From the NCBI GenBank assembly GCA_963580455.1, contig OY756961.1:23417001-23481000 (forward strand): a DNA stretch of 64,000 bases, written 5' to 3'. A program made the translations under genes and the position numbers. Within the stretch, counting starts at the first letter, position 1, and the number at the start of each line of letters is the position of its first letter. Of the stretch, positions 1 through 10,900 are shown piece after piece. This stretch comes from Euonymus europaeus (lineage: Eukaryota > Streptophyta > Magnoliopsida > Celastrales > Celastraceae). The notes beneath the pieces are model-generated. The model was not told the origin of the DNA. It saw nothing but the letters and a program-made list of their open reading frames with translations, and did not search any database.

Positions 1-3000
1 CTTCAATGAGGTCTTGCTTCCTTCTGATAGGCATGGTGGTTCTCTTCAGACGAATGGTATGAAAAAATTTGCGGAGTTTATCAGCAAGTGTAATTTGGTG
101 GAGCTTCCTCTTTCGGGTAGAAGGTTTACTTGGTCTAATTCTTCGAGTATGAGTAGGATTGATCGGGCTTTCTTGGATTCAAACTGGTTGGATGAAGTTC
201 CAAAAATTAGTCTCTTGGGGTTGAGTAAAGGGGTGTCTGATCACTGCCCTATTCTAATCCGTCTTCAAGATTTCAATTGGGGTGCCAAGCCTTTTAGGTT
301 CCTAGATGCTTGGTGGTTAGACTCTAAATTTAACAAGTTTGTTTCCAAAGCTTGGTCTGATTTGGACTACTCTGTGGTAGGGCAGTATGGCATAGTGCTA
401 AAGCTAAAATTGTTGAAGCCCATCTTGAAATCTTGGAACTCTTCTGAATTTGGAAATATTGAAGCCAATCTCAAAGCCATAGAGCATTCTATTGACGTTC
501 TGGAGAAGCTCAAGGGTGAAAGGTCTCTTAGTAAGGAAGATTTATTAAAATTAAACTCCTTAAATGCTGATTTTTGGGCAATGTCTCGGAAACAAGAGTC
601 TTACTGGTATCAAAATTCCAGAGTTAAGTGGCTCAAGGAGGGAGATCGCAATACCAAATACTTCCACTCAGTGGCTAGTATGAGAAGGAGATCTAATTTG
701 ATTGCAACTCTGGTTACTGAGAATGAAAGGTTGGATGAGCCCATCTCAATTAGGAACTTTGTTTTTGACTTCTTCAAGACTCAATATGGAGCGTCGAACG
801 GGTCTCAAATTGGGATTTCTGGCCTCAACTTCTTAAAATTAACTCAGGTGCAGGCTGATCTTTTAGAGGTGTCTTTTTCTTATGAAGAGGTCAAGTCGGC
901 AGTTTGGAGTTGTGGGAGTTCTAAAGCCCCAGGGCCTGATGGCTTTAATATGGGGTTCTTCAAAAAGTTATGGGACTTGGCTCATGTTGACATCATGAAG
1001 ATGATGAGTAGATTTTACCGGACAACAATTCTTCCCCGTGGGATTAGTTCTTCCTTCATTACCCTGGTTCCAAAAATTACTGGAGCAGAGAGTTTGAAAG
1101 ATTATAGACCTATTTCTCTCATCAGCAGTTTATACAAAATTACAGCTAAATGTCTTGCCAACAGACTTAAAGGATCCATCAGTTCTATAGTTGGCTCCCA
1201 TCAGTCGGGTTTTGTCAAGGGAAGGCAGATCATGGACTCAGTTTTAGTTGCTAATGAAGTTGTGGTTTCAATTAAGAAGAGAGGTCTCTCTGGCTATCTC
1301 TGGAAAATAGATTTTGAGAAAGCTTTTGACTCAGTCCAATGGGAATTTCTTGCTCAGGTTCTTTCAGAAATGGGCTTTGGCGCGAAGTGGAGTTCATGGA
1401 TTAGTGAATGTGTTCAATCGGCCAAAGCCTCCATCTTGGTAAATGGTTCGCCCACTGCTGAATTTAGTCTTCAGAGAGGGATTCGTCAAGGCGACCCGCT
1501 GTCCCCCTTCTTGTTTATTATGGCTGCAGAGTGTTTACATTATCTCATTGAAAAAGCCAGTGGCTTGGGGTTGGTAGAAGGGCTCAGTGTTAAGAGTGAT
1601 GGTTCTAAGATTACTCACTTACAATATGCTGATGACACGATCCTATTTAGTAAAGATTCAAAATCCAGTCTCCTCAATTTCAAAAGATTGTTACGTTGCT
1701 TTGAGCTTATTTCTGGTCTCCGGGTGAATTTTAACAAATCCTCCCTAGTTGGCATCGGCATTTCAGAAGAGAGAGTTAAAGGAATGGCAGATTTTCTTCA
1801 TTGCAAATATGAGAAATTACCTATATCTTACTTGGGTCTTCCTTTGGGAGGGAATATGAGCAGATCTAGAATATGGGCTCCTGTGGTGGAAAAGGTGAGG
1901 GCTAGGTTGTCTTCCTGGCAATCTAAACTTTTATCTACAGGAGGAAGATTAACCCTAATCAAATCAGTTTTATCTAGCCTTCCTGTGTTCTACCTCTCTC
2001 TTTTTAAAATGCCGATTGGGGTTGCCAAGGAAATTGAAGGGCTCCAACGCAATTTTCTGTGGAGTGGTGCTAAGGGTAAAAGAGGTCTCCACTGTATTAA
2101 ATGGGATCAGGTAAAAAAATCTAAAGCAAATGGTGGTACTGGCATTGGGTCTATTTTGGACAAAAATAAGGCACTCCTCTTCAAATGGATCTGGAGATTC
2201 AATAAGTCTCAAGAGATACGCCCTGTTTTGTGGAAATCAATCCTTCAAGAGAGTTACAACCTCCCTTCAGTAATTCTTGCCCCTTCCATTCACCCGAGAA
2301 TGTCTGCCCTTTGGAACAATGTCCAAAAGTTGTTGGACCCATCTGGTGGAAATGTGGAGAAAGCCATTAGCGATGGTCTAGCGTTTAGCTTGGGAAATGG
2401 CAATCAAATCCTTTTTTGGGAAGGATTATGGATTGGATCTTATCCTTTAAAGATTTCTTTCCCTCGACTATTTTCTATTTCTAACCTTCAGAACCATCCC
2501 ATTAGCGCCTTCGGCTTCTGGGATGGCATCAAATGGAATTGGGTTATCCCTTGGCGTAGAGAACTCTTCCAATATGAAGAAGATATGGAATCAGACCTGC
2601 TAAATTTAATCGGTGTTGCCGTGGTTTGCCCAAACAAGAGAGATAGAATTATCTGGAAGCACTCATCTGAAGGGAATTATTCTGTTAAATCTTTAACCAG
2701 CGTTTCTGAAAGCATAAGCATCCCTTTTGCCAGTGTCTCCACGTTTAAAATATGGAAAGGGTGGTGTCCTCCTAAAGTGGAGTTCTTTCTGTGGCTAATT
2801 TTACATGGTAGAATATCTACAAGAGACAGGTTATGCAGGTTGGGAATTATTGAGGAAGAAAACACAGGGTGTCCATTTTGTAGTGTTCACACAGAGACTA
2901 TTGATCACCTTATGCTCCAATGTCGTGGTCCTTCAAATATCTGGTACAAGGTGATGGGTTGGTGGGGAGTCAGCTGGTGTTTGCCAAGCAGTATCTCTAA

Positions 3001-3945
3001 TCTATTTGAGCAATGGCCTTTCTTTGTCTCAGGAAAGAAGCAACATAGAGTTTGGATGATGCTTTTTTCAGCTATTATTTGGACAATTTGGACAGAGCGC
3101 AATAATCTTATTTTCAATGAGAAAGAAGTGGATTGGGGTAGCGTGCATTATCTCATATACATCCGTTATGGTTTATGGTTAAAAGCCATCGACATCAATC
3201 TTCCCTATAGTGGTCCAGATCTGCTGAATTCCTGTGAAGGTCTCAAATTTCAGTCTAATTTGGCCAGCTCTACTCGTCCAATAAATTTTTGGGCTCCCCC
3301 ATCTTCTGGTCTGATAAAATGGAACACTGATGGTTCATCAAATGGTATTATTTCAGGTGTGGGTGGTGTGTTGAGAGATGAGGCTGGTAACTTTCTTTGC
3401 ATTTTTTCAGGGCCTATTGGAGAGTGTGATTCAAATTCGGCTGAGGTAAAAGCTATTCGTACTGCTCTTGAGATTTCCAAAGATAGGAATTTGAGGGATT
3501 CGGGCTCAATCTTGGTAGAATCTGATTCCTTTAATGCCATTCACTGGATTCGAAATGGTGTCTCCACTCCTTGGGCTTTAGATCATGATCTCAATGCTAT
3601 ACAAAACTTATCTTCTCTTCTCTCCCCAGTTCAGTTTGGCCATGTCTGGAGAGAATCTAATGCGGTGGCAGATTCTTTGGCCAAGCAAGGTGCTATGCGG
3701 GCCTCTCTGTTTGTGGCTTGGATGTAAGTCGACTTGTTTGGCTAGTGTGGTGCGATCTGCTCCTCTAGGATTTGGTGAGTTCATTGCGTCTTTCGCTGGA
3801 CATCAAATTGTCAGCAGTCTCTTGTGGTGATCGGTTCCTTTGAGCTTGAGGTGTTCATGTTTTCAAGTTTGTATCAAGAATGTAATAATTGTGGCTTTTG
3901 TCCCTATAATAAAATCGTCTCTGCATTTGTTATCAAAAAAAAAAA
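1..3945 (+). mobile_element. L1-type non-LTR retrotransposon (LINE), 5' part off the left edge
   Basis: This is the 3' portion of an L1 LINE: the end of ORF2, a roughly 200-bp 3' untranslated region and an A-tail at about 3935-3945. The sequence right after the tail matches terpene synthase exon 3, seen uninterrupted near 17090. The element therefore inserted into a coding exon of TPS-A, in the opposite orientation to that gene. The 5' end and the left copy of any target site duplication lie outside the window. The reading frame is open from base 2 to 3727, which suggests a young insertion. Confidence 0.93.
2..3727 (+). CDS. LINE-1 ORF2 protein: endonuclease C-terminus, reverse transcriptase, zf-RVT, RNase H (partial)
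   Basis: The open frame enters from the left edge and ends with TAA at 3725-3727. The first residues, FNEVL, are the middle of an apurinic-like endonuclease domain, whose end is marked by the SDHCPI motif near residue 80. Reverse transcriptase follows, with KAPGPDG, KIDFEKAFDSV (first catalytic Asp), GIRQGDPLSPFLF and LQYADDTILF (catalytic YADD). A zf-RVT Cys/His segment lies around residues 920-980. A C-terminal RNase H keeps its acidic residues in NTDGSS, AEVKA, ESDS and NAVAD. No stop or frameshift was seen in over 1,200 codons. In the family this protein nicks the target and copies the element RNA by target-primed reverse transcription. Whether the missing endonuclease part is intact cannot be judged here. 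Confidence 0.93.
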   Translation, partial: FNEVLLPSDRHGGSLQTNGMKKFAEFISKCNLVELPLSGRRFTWSNSSSMSRIDRAFLDSNWLDEVPKISLLGLSKGVSDHCPILIRLQDFNWGAKPFRFLDAWWLDSKFNKFVSKAWSDLDYSVVGQYGIVLKLKLLKPILKSWNSSEFGNIEANLKAIEHSIDVLEKLKGERSLSKEDLLKLNSLNADFWAMSRKQESYWYQNSRVKWLKEGDRNTKYFHSVASMRRRSNLIATLVTENERLDEPISIRNFVFDFFKTQYGASNGSQIGISGLNFLKLTQVQADLLEVSFSYEEVKSAVWSCGSSKAPGPDGFNMGFFKKLWDLAHVDIMKMMSRFYRTTILPRGISSSFITLVPKITGAESLKDYRPISLISSLYKITAKCLANRLKGSISSIVGSHQSGFVKGRQIMDSVLVANEVVVSIKKRGLSGYLWKIDFEKAFDSVQWEFLAQVLSEMGFGAKWSSWISECVQSAKASILVNGSPTAEFSLQRGIRQGDPLSPFLFIMAAECLHYLIEKASGLGLVEGLSVKSDGSKITHLQYADDTILFSKDSKSSLLNFKRLLRCFELISGLRVNFNKSSLVGIGISEERVKGMADFLHCKYEKLPISYLGLPLGGNMSRSRIWAPVVEKVRARLSSWQSKLLSTGGRLTLIKSVLSSLPVFYLSLFKMPIGVAKEIEGLQRNFLWSGAKGKRGLHCIKWDQVKKSKANGGTGIGSILDKNKALLFKWIWRFNKSQEIRPVLWKSILQESYNLPSVILAPSIHPRMSALWNNVQKLLDPSGGNVEKAISDGLAFSLGNGNQILFWEGLWIGSYPLKISFPRLFSISNLQNHPISAFGFWDGIKWNWVIPWRRELFQYEEDMESDLLNLIGVAVVCPNKRDRIIWKHSSEGNYSVKSLTSVSESISIPFASVSTFKIWKGWCPPKVEFFLWLILHGRISTRDRLCRLGIIEEENTGCPFCSVHTETIDHLMLQCRGPSNIWYKVMGWWGVSWCLPSSISNLFEQWPFFVSGKKQHRVWMMLFSAIIWTIWTERNNLIFNEKEVDWGSVHYLIYIRYGLWLKAIDINLPYSGPDLLNSCEGLKFQSNLASSTRPINFWAPPSSGLIKWNTDGSSNGIISGVGGVLRDEAGNFLCIFSGPIGECDSNSAEVKAIRTALEISKDRNLRDSGSILVESDSFNAIHWIRNGVSTPWALDHDLNAIQNLSSLLSPVQFGHVWRESNAVADSLAKQGAMRASLFVAWM

Positions 3946-4808
3946 CCATGGACTTGAGGTGTTCACTCGTGTAAGTAACAGCCTCATCCATAATATCTTC
4001 CCCATTCATACTTAAATGGGAAGCTTCGTATAAGCTTAGGATGCCCTCCACATCACTAGCTAAGCTGCTCTTGAACTTTCCATCACTACCCTTGAATTTC
4101 TCGAATACGTCTGATCGATCAATATGAGATATAATGAATACACCATCATCCAAATATCGATTGGAATTGATTAATATTGTAAGTAAGCGATAAATTTACT
4201 TACCACAAGACATCTTGTAGCCATGTTGTCTGAATACTCGAAACATAAGTGCAACAATGCATAGGTCGTACTCATTGTCATCGAGAAAGTTTGAGTTAAA
4301 GATTTGATTCAGTTGATTTTCAATCTCGGATTCGAAGTGATATGACACACCTAGGCGGCACAACCAGTCAATTAATTTCACTTTCTCTACCGCGTCGCCT
4401 GTCGAAGCCATCAATATATCTTTAACTTGTACTATCAGAACTTTTATTTGTTCCGCGTACATATTATACACCTGTAGTGATGATACAAGTCATGATTAAG
4501 ACTCCGTTTGTTTCAAGAAAAATTATTGTTTAAGAAAATTCATAATTTCTTCTTGTTTGTGAGAAGAAAACACAAGTTTCTCGTCGTTTCCTAAACTTTT
4601 TTTTTTTGATAAAATATTTTCCATCAACAAAAAGTATACATAAAATCTAATGTTGTTGACATGGGTATTTAAAACAAGCATATATACTTCAAAAAGACAT
4701 GAAGATGTCAATAGGTACCGATTGATCTGGAGAAAGTGAAGCTAATTCAGGTAACAAGAGCAATATTGATGGGGGAACAACAACCACGGGTCGTGAAACT
4801 TCTGCCAT
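3946..4808 (-). pseudogene. Terpene synthase TPS-A, exons 1-2 and 5' part of exon 3, interrupted by a LINE
   Basis: Three minus-strand blocks match TPS-B almost base for base: exon 1 (4719-4808, ATG at 4808-4806), exon 2 (4204-4471) and the start of exon 3 (3946-4110). Splice sites are kept: donor after TCG at 4719, acceptor before GTGTATAAT, donor GTAAGT after TTGTG. I found one base difference from TPS-B in the 268 bp of exon 2. Exon 3 stops at the LINE poly(A) junction, so the catalytic half (RxR, DDxxD, NSE/DTE) is missing here and may lie beyond the left edge. A transcript would run into antisense LINE sequence, so a functional enzyme is unlikely. The alternative is a gene with an unusually spliced insertion, which is improbable in a coding exon. 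Confidence 0.9.
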
Positions 4809-4888
4809 TGATATCTCTAGAAGTTATATCTGATGAAGATCGAACTTGTTTAATTTTCTGAGCTGAAGAAAACACTGCGAGATTTGAT

Positions 4889-4952
4889 GTATTTATAGAC
4901 AAAACCGATCCATACAGTAATGTACGTAGGTTTGTGTGACTGTTAACAGTCA
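4889..4952 (-). promoter_or_regulatory. TPS-A core promoter: TATA box and 16-bp palindrome
   Basis: On the minus strand a TATA element (CTATAAATAC, 4889-4898) lies about 80 bp upstream of the TPS-A ATG. A perfect palindrome, TGACTGTTAACAGTCA, lies at 4937-4952, about 39 bp further upstream. The palindrome contains overlapping MYB-type cores (CTGTTA and TAACAG) on both strands. The same arrangement recurs at 6358-6420, 18018-18081 and 18989-19051. Binding by a MYB factor is an inference from the core motif only. Confidence 0.6.
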
Positions 4953-6029
4953 ACATATACTGTTTTAGTGAATGAAAATTTTGATTCTCATGACTGTAGT
5001 TGGGGTTTTATCATGCTTAATGAAATTTTTTCTAATATGCTATTGAGCTGGACTAATGTCACGGGTGATCATTAGAGTATTAGGTTGAACTAGGTGGGAG
5101 AGTGTATGAGTATGAGTTGTTATTGGGGTTTTGTCAAGCAAGCTGTGTTAATGTTGGGTTTATTAGGTTTTTTTGTGACACTATGCTTGACATTATAATC
5201 ATGATCTAAGATGAGTTTTAGACTAGCTGAGATCCACGTTAGATAGGAATGCAGGTTAGGATCAGCTAATTTGAAGTTGCTGTCTACAGTGACCCTACGT
5301 GGATCTCAGGTAAGCTTCATGTAGCTTGCATGTGCATTAGTTTTTGGCAACTTGGTTTTTCAAGTTTTATGTGGGTTGATTTTAAGTGGATTTGATAATT
5401 GATTTTTAACTAATTAATTGATTAGAAGAAAATCAAGTTTTTTTAGGAACGATTATCTATTATCTTAAATATTTATATCATTTCCTATTTAGAGATAATC
5501 ATCACCTTAAATTAAAGAAGTTTTTCATTATCTTTCTTGGCCTGATTACACGATTATGATACATTATTTAGCTAATTTCATGAGTAAATATTGATCATTT
5601 ATTTAAGATCATTAACTAGGCTTTTCTATGCATATACGTGCAGGATGATATATATGCCTAATAGTAACCCAATATGGCTAACCTTTGAAACTCGATTATG
5701 GCTAAAGAATACCGTGGTAACAAACAAATTGAACAACTCGAAAATTGTTAGAAAAACCTGATAAAGAGAACAAATTAACATAATCAACATGCAAAAATTA
5801 TAATTCTAACTAAACTCGATTAAACCAAGTGACAAGCAAGGGTCATACTCCATAGCTGCCAAACTCTCTTTGAAGCATTTGGTGGAAGCGTCTACTTGTG
5901 GAAGTGTGCATCATGCTACTCGAGTAAGAAATTAGTGTAGGTGTGTGAATCTTAACTCTGGAAATATTCTGGTAACCCGTTGGTATAGTGAATTGCTTCA
6001 AGCTAAGGTTGGTGACTCTAGACACTCGA

Positions 6030-6342
6030 ATTTTTTTTCCACCCTGAATTGAGTTTTTCTTTGGTTGGGGTAGGACCAAAGGACCTGTCTATCGACCCGC
6101 GCCCTCGGAATGCCGGTAGAATGTAAGTCGCAAGTTATGCGACACAACAACAGGGATCACTGGGTGCGTTCCAATAAATCAACTAAGAATGACTGAAACT
6201 GCGCCAAAGGCGCTCTTCGAACTCTAGATTCTACCGTACTAACCAAACCGAAGACCTCATTGAATGCCGCTGAACCATATGCCCTGGGACGAGTTTTTCT
6301 CATAAATATAGTTCTGTCGCACCTTTTTATTTAATATTTAGT
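6030..6342. other. About 313-bp insert absent from the paralogous site near 18968; GC-richer, origin unknown
   Basis: Copy 2 of the segmental duplication reads straight through at about 18968 (end of 'gacactcaaa' into 'cgcaagatttgatg'). Copy 1 carries about 313 extra bases at the matching point. The core (6085-6300) is richer in G+C than its AT-rich surroundings and has no long open frame. It resembles organellar DNA in composition. I could not identify it, and a nuclear insertion of mitochondrial or plastid DNA is only a guess. Confidence 0.55.
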
Positions 6343-6356
6343 TCGGCGAGATTTGA

Positions 6357-6420
6357 TGTATTTATAGACAAAATCGATCAATCAATAATGTAGGTAGGTT
6401 TGAGTGACTGTTAACAGTCA
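6357..6420 (-). promoter_or_regulatory. Orphan copy of the TPS promoter (TATA plus palindrome), no gene attached
   Basis: The same TATA element (6358-6367) and 16-bp palindrome (6405-6420) as at TPS-A, with the same spacing. No terpene synthase coding sequence follows on the minus strand: the 313-bp insert and noncoding DNA do. It is a promoter-only duplicate. It could drive a noncoding transcript toward 5.8 kb, but nothing in the sequence shows that it does. Confidence 0.5.
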
Positions 6421-6974
6421 GCATATACTGTTTTAGTGAATGAAAAAAAATTGAATGTCATGACTGTAGTTGGGTTTTACCATGTGCTTAAATGAAGATT
6501 TTTCTAATCTTGGGTCCCAAATAAACACCTAGTTTACCAATAGAGAAATTGACGTCTCGTTGCGTTCAAACATGAAACATGAGGTAACAGTTGGGGCTCG
6601 TGAATATAGCCCTCCAGGTCACCCTTAGGATCATCTTTTAGTTTCCTATTATGCCCTTTTTGACATACATTTTAAAGAGCAAATTGTCAGGTCCATCAAT
6701 TGAGAAAGTTTGTAGGGTCCATCGCGTTTCTTTTCGTACCATAGAGTCCATCGGATTTCATAAACATGATTTAGCTGGCAAAATTGCTTTCTGTCACAAT
6801 CTTCTCGTATGATCTACAACGACTTTTCATCGCCCACGTATATTCACAGTGGCATGTTGTGTTTAAGTGTAATTTTTTTTAAATTTTTTTTGTTGGTTTT
6901 TAATTTTTAAAATTTAATTGACAATTGTGAGATATATTTAACCAATTGAATTTTGATGACATGCAGTGTTTTAT

Positions 6975-7690
6975 TGTTAATGGACTGTCTTATATAGATA
7001 GGATAGGAAGTCTATTCATGTATGAATAACCACATAAGAGTTATATTGGGAGTTAAACATGTAACTACCGTGGATTATCTTTGATTATTCCTATATTATC
7101 AATTCCAGTATTGGATGTGTGATTTATCTCTTCAGGTGATAGAATGCTCAGAGTTCTGGTGGGAGAAGAAGTCTTCATAATCAAGACAGTTGGTCTTATA
7201 TATATTCCTTGCACGTTGGTTTCAAGTTTGGACCGAAACTATCTTTGAGAGAGTCTTGAGCGTGTATTGGGTTTTTGGTGAAGCAAATCATTTCTTATTT
7301 CATGTGTGATCTTGAGTGTTTAAATGAGTGATTTGTAGTGAGCATATTTGTATTGGTGATTATCATTTGAGAGTTTCTTATTTGTTAAGACTCTTGAGGG
7401 ATTCAAGAGTAGACTCTACCTTGGTGAGGTTGAGAAGAGGTTGAAGCAATACACTGAATATGAGGGATGAGCGATGTCTTTAGTTCAAAGATAGGGTTGT
7501 AACTCCTGATTCGTTTTAGTGGATTGTTCCTCAAGGTTAGTCGCTCATAGACTCGAGGTTTTTCCCAGGTTGAGTTTTCCTCGTAAAATTCTTGGTGTTT
7601 GATTTTCGTTTATTTTTCCGCAATTTTAATTTCCATATTTGTTGGCTAACGATCTTGGTAAGAAACCGACTTTCAAAAAAGTTTGGGTGT
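6975..7690 (+). repeat. Ty1/copia-like LTR remnant (probable)
   Basis: A noncoding stretch resembling the R-U5 part of plant copia LTRs: a 'gtggattgttcctcaagg' stretch, then 'tcctcgtaaaattcttggtg', then a T-rich run into 'tttccgcaattttaattt'. No copia coding sequence adjoins it. A solo LTR or a truncated leader would fit. Borders are approximate because no terminal TG/CA pair with a target site duplication could be fixed. Confidence 0.4.
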
Positions 7691-7902
7691 TGGCAAATGA
7701 CATCAAGACACCTGTTGTTACCTTTACATGCATAGTAATATGTTCCATGCGTTATAAATTGGTCACTGAAAGATAGAAATTGTTCCAACATGATCTCTGA
7801 AGCAGTTAAACACAGTTTTGCATTCAATACTTATTAATAGCCCAAAATAGTGTCGTACACACGAGATAAAATACCATCTAGATTGGTCTAACACTGCACT
7901 GA

Positions 7903-10900
7903 TGAATTTTTTTGTGATGGAGAGCATCCTGTTTTTGATGAAGAGGTTGCTGTACCGCATGAGGAGGTTGTGTATGGGGACCAAGGTGATTTGTTAGTAG
8001 TGAGGCGCCTTTGCTTTTCCCCAAAGGAGAAGGATGCCGAAGGGAATTTGTGGTTACGTCATAATATTTTTCATTCCAGCTGCACAATCAATGGTAAAGT
8101 CTGTCGATTAGTTATTGACTCTGGGAGTTGTGAGAATGTGGTTGCCTTAGATGTTGTGCAGAAGTTGAAGTTGCCTACTGAATAACACCCCAAACCTTAA
8201 ACTCTGTCATGGTTGACTAATGCCACTGGTATAACTGTCTCAAAACGTTGTTTAATCAACTTCTCTATTGGTGTTCGCTACAAGGACAAGGTTTGGTGTG
8301 ATGTGGTGAGCATGGATGCTTGTCATTTGTTATTTGGGTGTCCTTGGCAATTCGATCGGGAGGTTATGCATGATGGCCGCAATAACACTTACAGTTTTCA
8401 TTTCGATTCCATTCGTGTTACTCTTATGCCTACCCGTGAAGTGGATGTCAGCTCTGGACATATTGGGAGTACCGTGCCTTCTTTACTGTCTCGCAAGCAT
8501 TTTGTTACAGAAATGGAATCTTCGGGCATTGTTTTTTTTATTGATGGGCAGGTGGTCTACTATTGATCATGGTATTCCTGACTGTATGCGGACTTTATTG
8601 GATGAATTTTGTGATGTGTTTCCGGATGAACTGCCTAGTGGATTTCCTCCTCTACGAGACGTGCAACATCATATTGACTTGATTCCTGGCTCTTTCTTAC
8701 CTAATCGTCCCCATTATCGTATGAGTCCACGAGAACATGAAGAACTTCAGCGTCAAGTGGAGCAACTTCTTGATAGAGGCTACATCCGCACCAGTCTTAG
8801 TCCTTGTGCGGTTCCCGCTCTCTTAACTCCCAAGAAAGATGGTAGCTGGCGCATGTGTGTTGATAGCCGGGCTATCAACAAGATTACAGTTAAATATCAT
8901 TTCCCGATACCTCGTATGGATGATTTGTTGGACCAACTTCATGGAGCCTCCATTTTTACCAAATTGGATTTGAAAAGTGGCTGTCACCAGATCAGACTTC
9001 GTTTTGGGGATGAATAGAAAACGGCTTTCAAAATCCGTGAAGGCCTATTTGAATGGGTGGTCATGCCATTTGGGCTTTCCAACGCCCCTAGCACTTTTAT
9101 GCGGGTTATGAACCATATTTTGAGATCATTTTTGGGTAAATGTGTGGTTGTGTACTTTGATGACATTTTGTTGTATAGTTCAGATCTGGATTCTCATTTG
9201 CAGCAGCTCCGCGAAGTTTTATCTGTGCTCCGTCGAGAGCAATTTTTTGCAGGCTTACCTAAATGCTCTTTTGGTGTTGACCGAGTCCTTTTTTTGGGAT
9301 TTGTGGTGTCCAAAGAGGGTATTACTGTTGATGAATCCAAGGTTGAAGTCGTGAAGCAATGGCCGCGCCCTAAGACTTTGCACGATTGTAGGAGTTTTCA
9401 TGGTTTCGCCTCTTTTTATCGTCGATTTATTCCTCTTTTTAGTGTGATTGCTGCTCCTATCACTGATTGCATGCAAGGGAAGGACTTTATTTGGACAGCA
9501 GCCGCTGAACAAAGTTTCCATGCACTCAAGCAAAAACTTATTGCTACGCCAGTCTTTGCTTTGCCTAATTTTTCTGAGCCTTTCCAAGTACATACGGATG
9601 CTTCAAAGATGGGAATTGGAGCTGTCCTCAGTCAAAATAGTCGACCAGTTGCCTATTTCAGCCGTAAGCTCTCCGGTGCTCAACTCCATTATAATGCTTA
9701 TGAGCTTGAGTTTTATGCAGTTGTTCAAACTTTGAAACATTGGCGGCACTATTTGCTTCATTCTGAGTTCATTCTTCATACGGACCATGAAGCTCTCAAA
9801 TATATTGCTCATCAAGAAATGTCAGCGCCCGACAACTTTGTTGGTCAAATTATTTATAAGATTTTACTTTTGTGCTTAAACATACTTCTAGGGCTCAAAA
9901 TCGTGTGGCGGACGCTCTCAGCCGTCGCGGTTCTTTATTGGTGACCATACGCACTCAAGTTGTTGGTTTTGATAGCTTTGCCGAGGTTCTCCAGTATGAT
10001 CCTTTTTTTGCTCCTATTTTACTTGATCTGCAAACTGGGATTAAATCTGAATTTCTCCTGCACGAGGGTTTTTTATTCAAGGGTAAACGTCTTTGTATTC
10101 CTAAGTGCAGTCTTCGCTTGAAAGTCCTTAAAGAGCTCCATGGCGAAGGTCATTTTGGTCGTGATAAAACTTCCCAGCTTATCGCCAATTCTTATTTCTG
10201 GCCTGGTTTGGCTAAAGATGTCCAACGATTTGTTGATCGTTGTTGGGTTTGTCAGGTATCTAAGGGGGCTGCCTCTAATGCCGACCTATACATGCCTCTC
10301 CCTGTTCCTGCACAGCCTTGGGTTGACATCAGTATGGATTTTGTGGTTGGCCTTCCGCACACCCAACGCAGTATGGATTCTATTTTTGTTGTGGTGGACC
10401 GTTTCTCTAAAATGTCGCATTTTATCGCTTGTAAAAAAACTACTGATACGGTTCATGTGGCTCACCTTTTCTTTCGTGAGATTTATCGGTTGCATGGCCT
10501 TCCCGAATCCATTGTCTCTAATCGTGATAGCAAGTTTTTGAGCCATTTTTGGCGTAGTCTTTGGAGTCTCCTCCGGACGGAGCTTAAATTCAGCAGCGCT
10601 TATCATCCTCAGACGGATGGTCAGACTGAAGTCGTCAATCGATCATTGGGCAATCTTTTGCGCAGTCTCGTTGGACAGCATGTCAAACGCTGGGATCTTG
10701 AATTATTTCAGGCTGAATTTGCTTTTAATCGCTCCACCAATCGCAGTTCTGGCTTCAGTCCTTTTCAGGTTGTCTATGGCATGAATCCTCGCAGTCCTAT
10801 TGAGATGCATCCTGCCCCTGATTTATCCTTGGTGCACGGCACTCCAGCAGACTTTCTTCAACATATCCAATCTACACATGATACTGTCAAACAGAATCTT

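Larger units (their letters stand above)
3946..6660. repeat. Segmental duplication, copy 1 (TPS-A gene start plus 1.8 kb upstream)
   Basis: This block aligns with about 17090-19310: exon 3 start, exons 1-2, the promoter and the flank containing the words 'catgtagcttgcatgtgcat' and 'tcttgggtcccaaataaaca'. Copy 1 differs by the LINE at its left border, a block at about 5661-5868 absent from copy 2, and an insert at about 6030-6342. Exon identity is so high that a recent duplication or gene conversion is likely. Confidence 0.85.

Noticed and set aside
4747..4956. 69-residue frame over TPS exon 1 (also at 17876-18085)
   Set aside because: It is an out-of-frame shadow of TPS exon 1; the other frame has the correct ATG, splice donor and family pattern.
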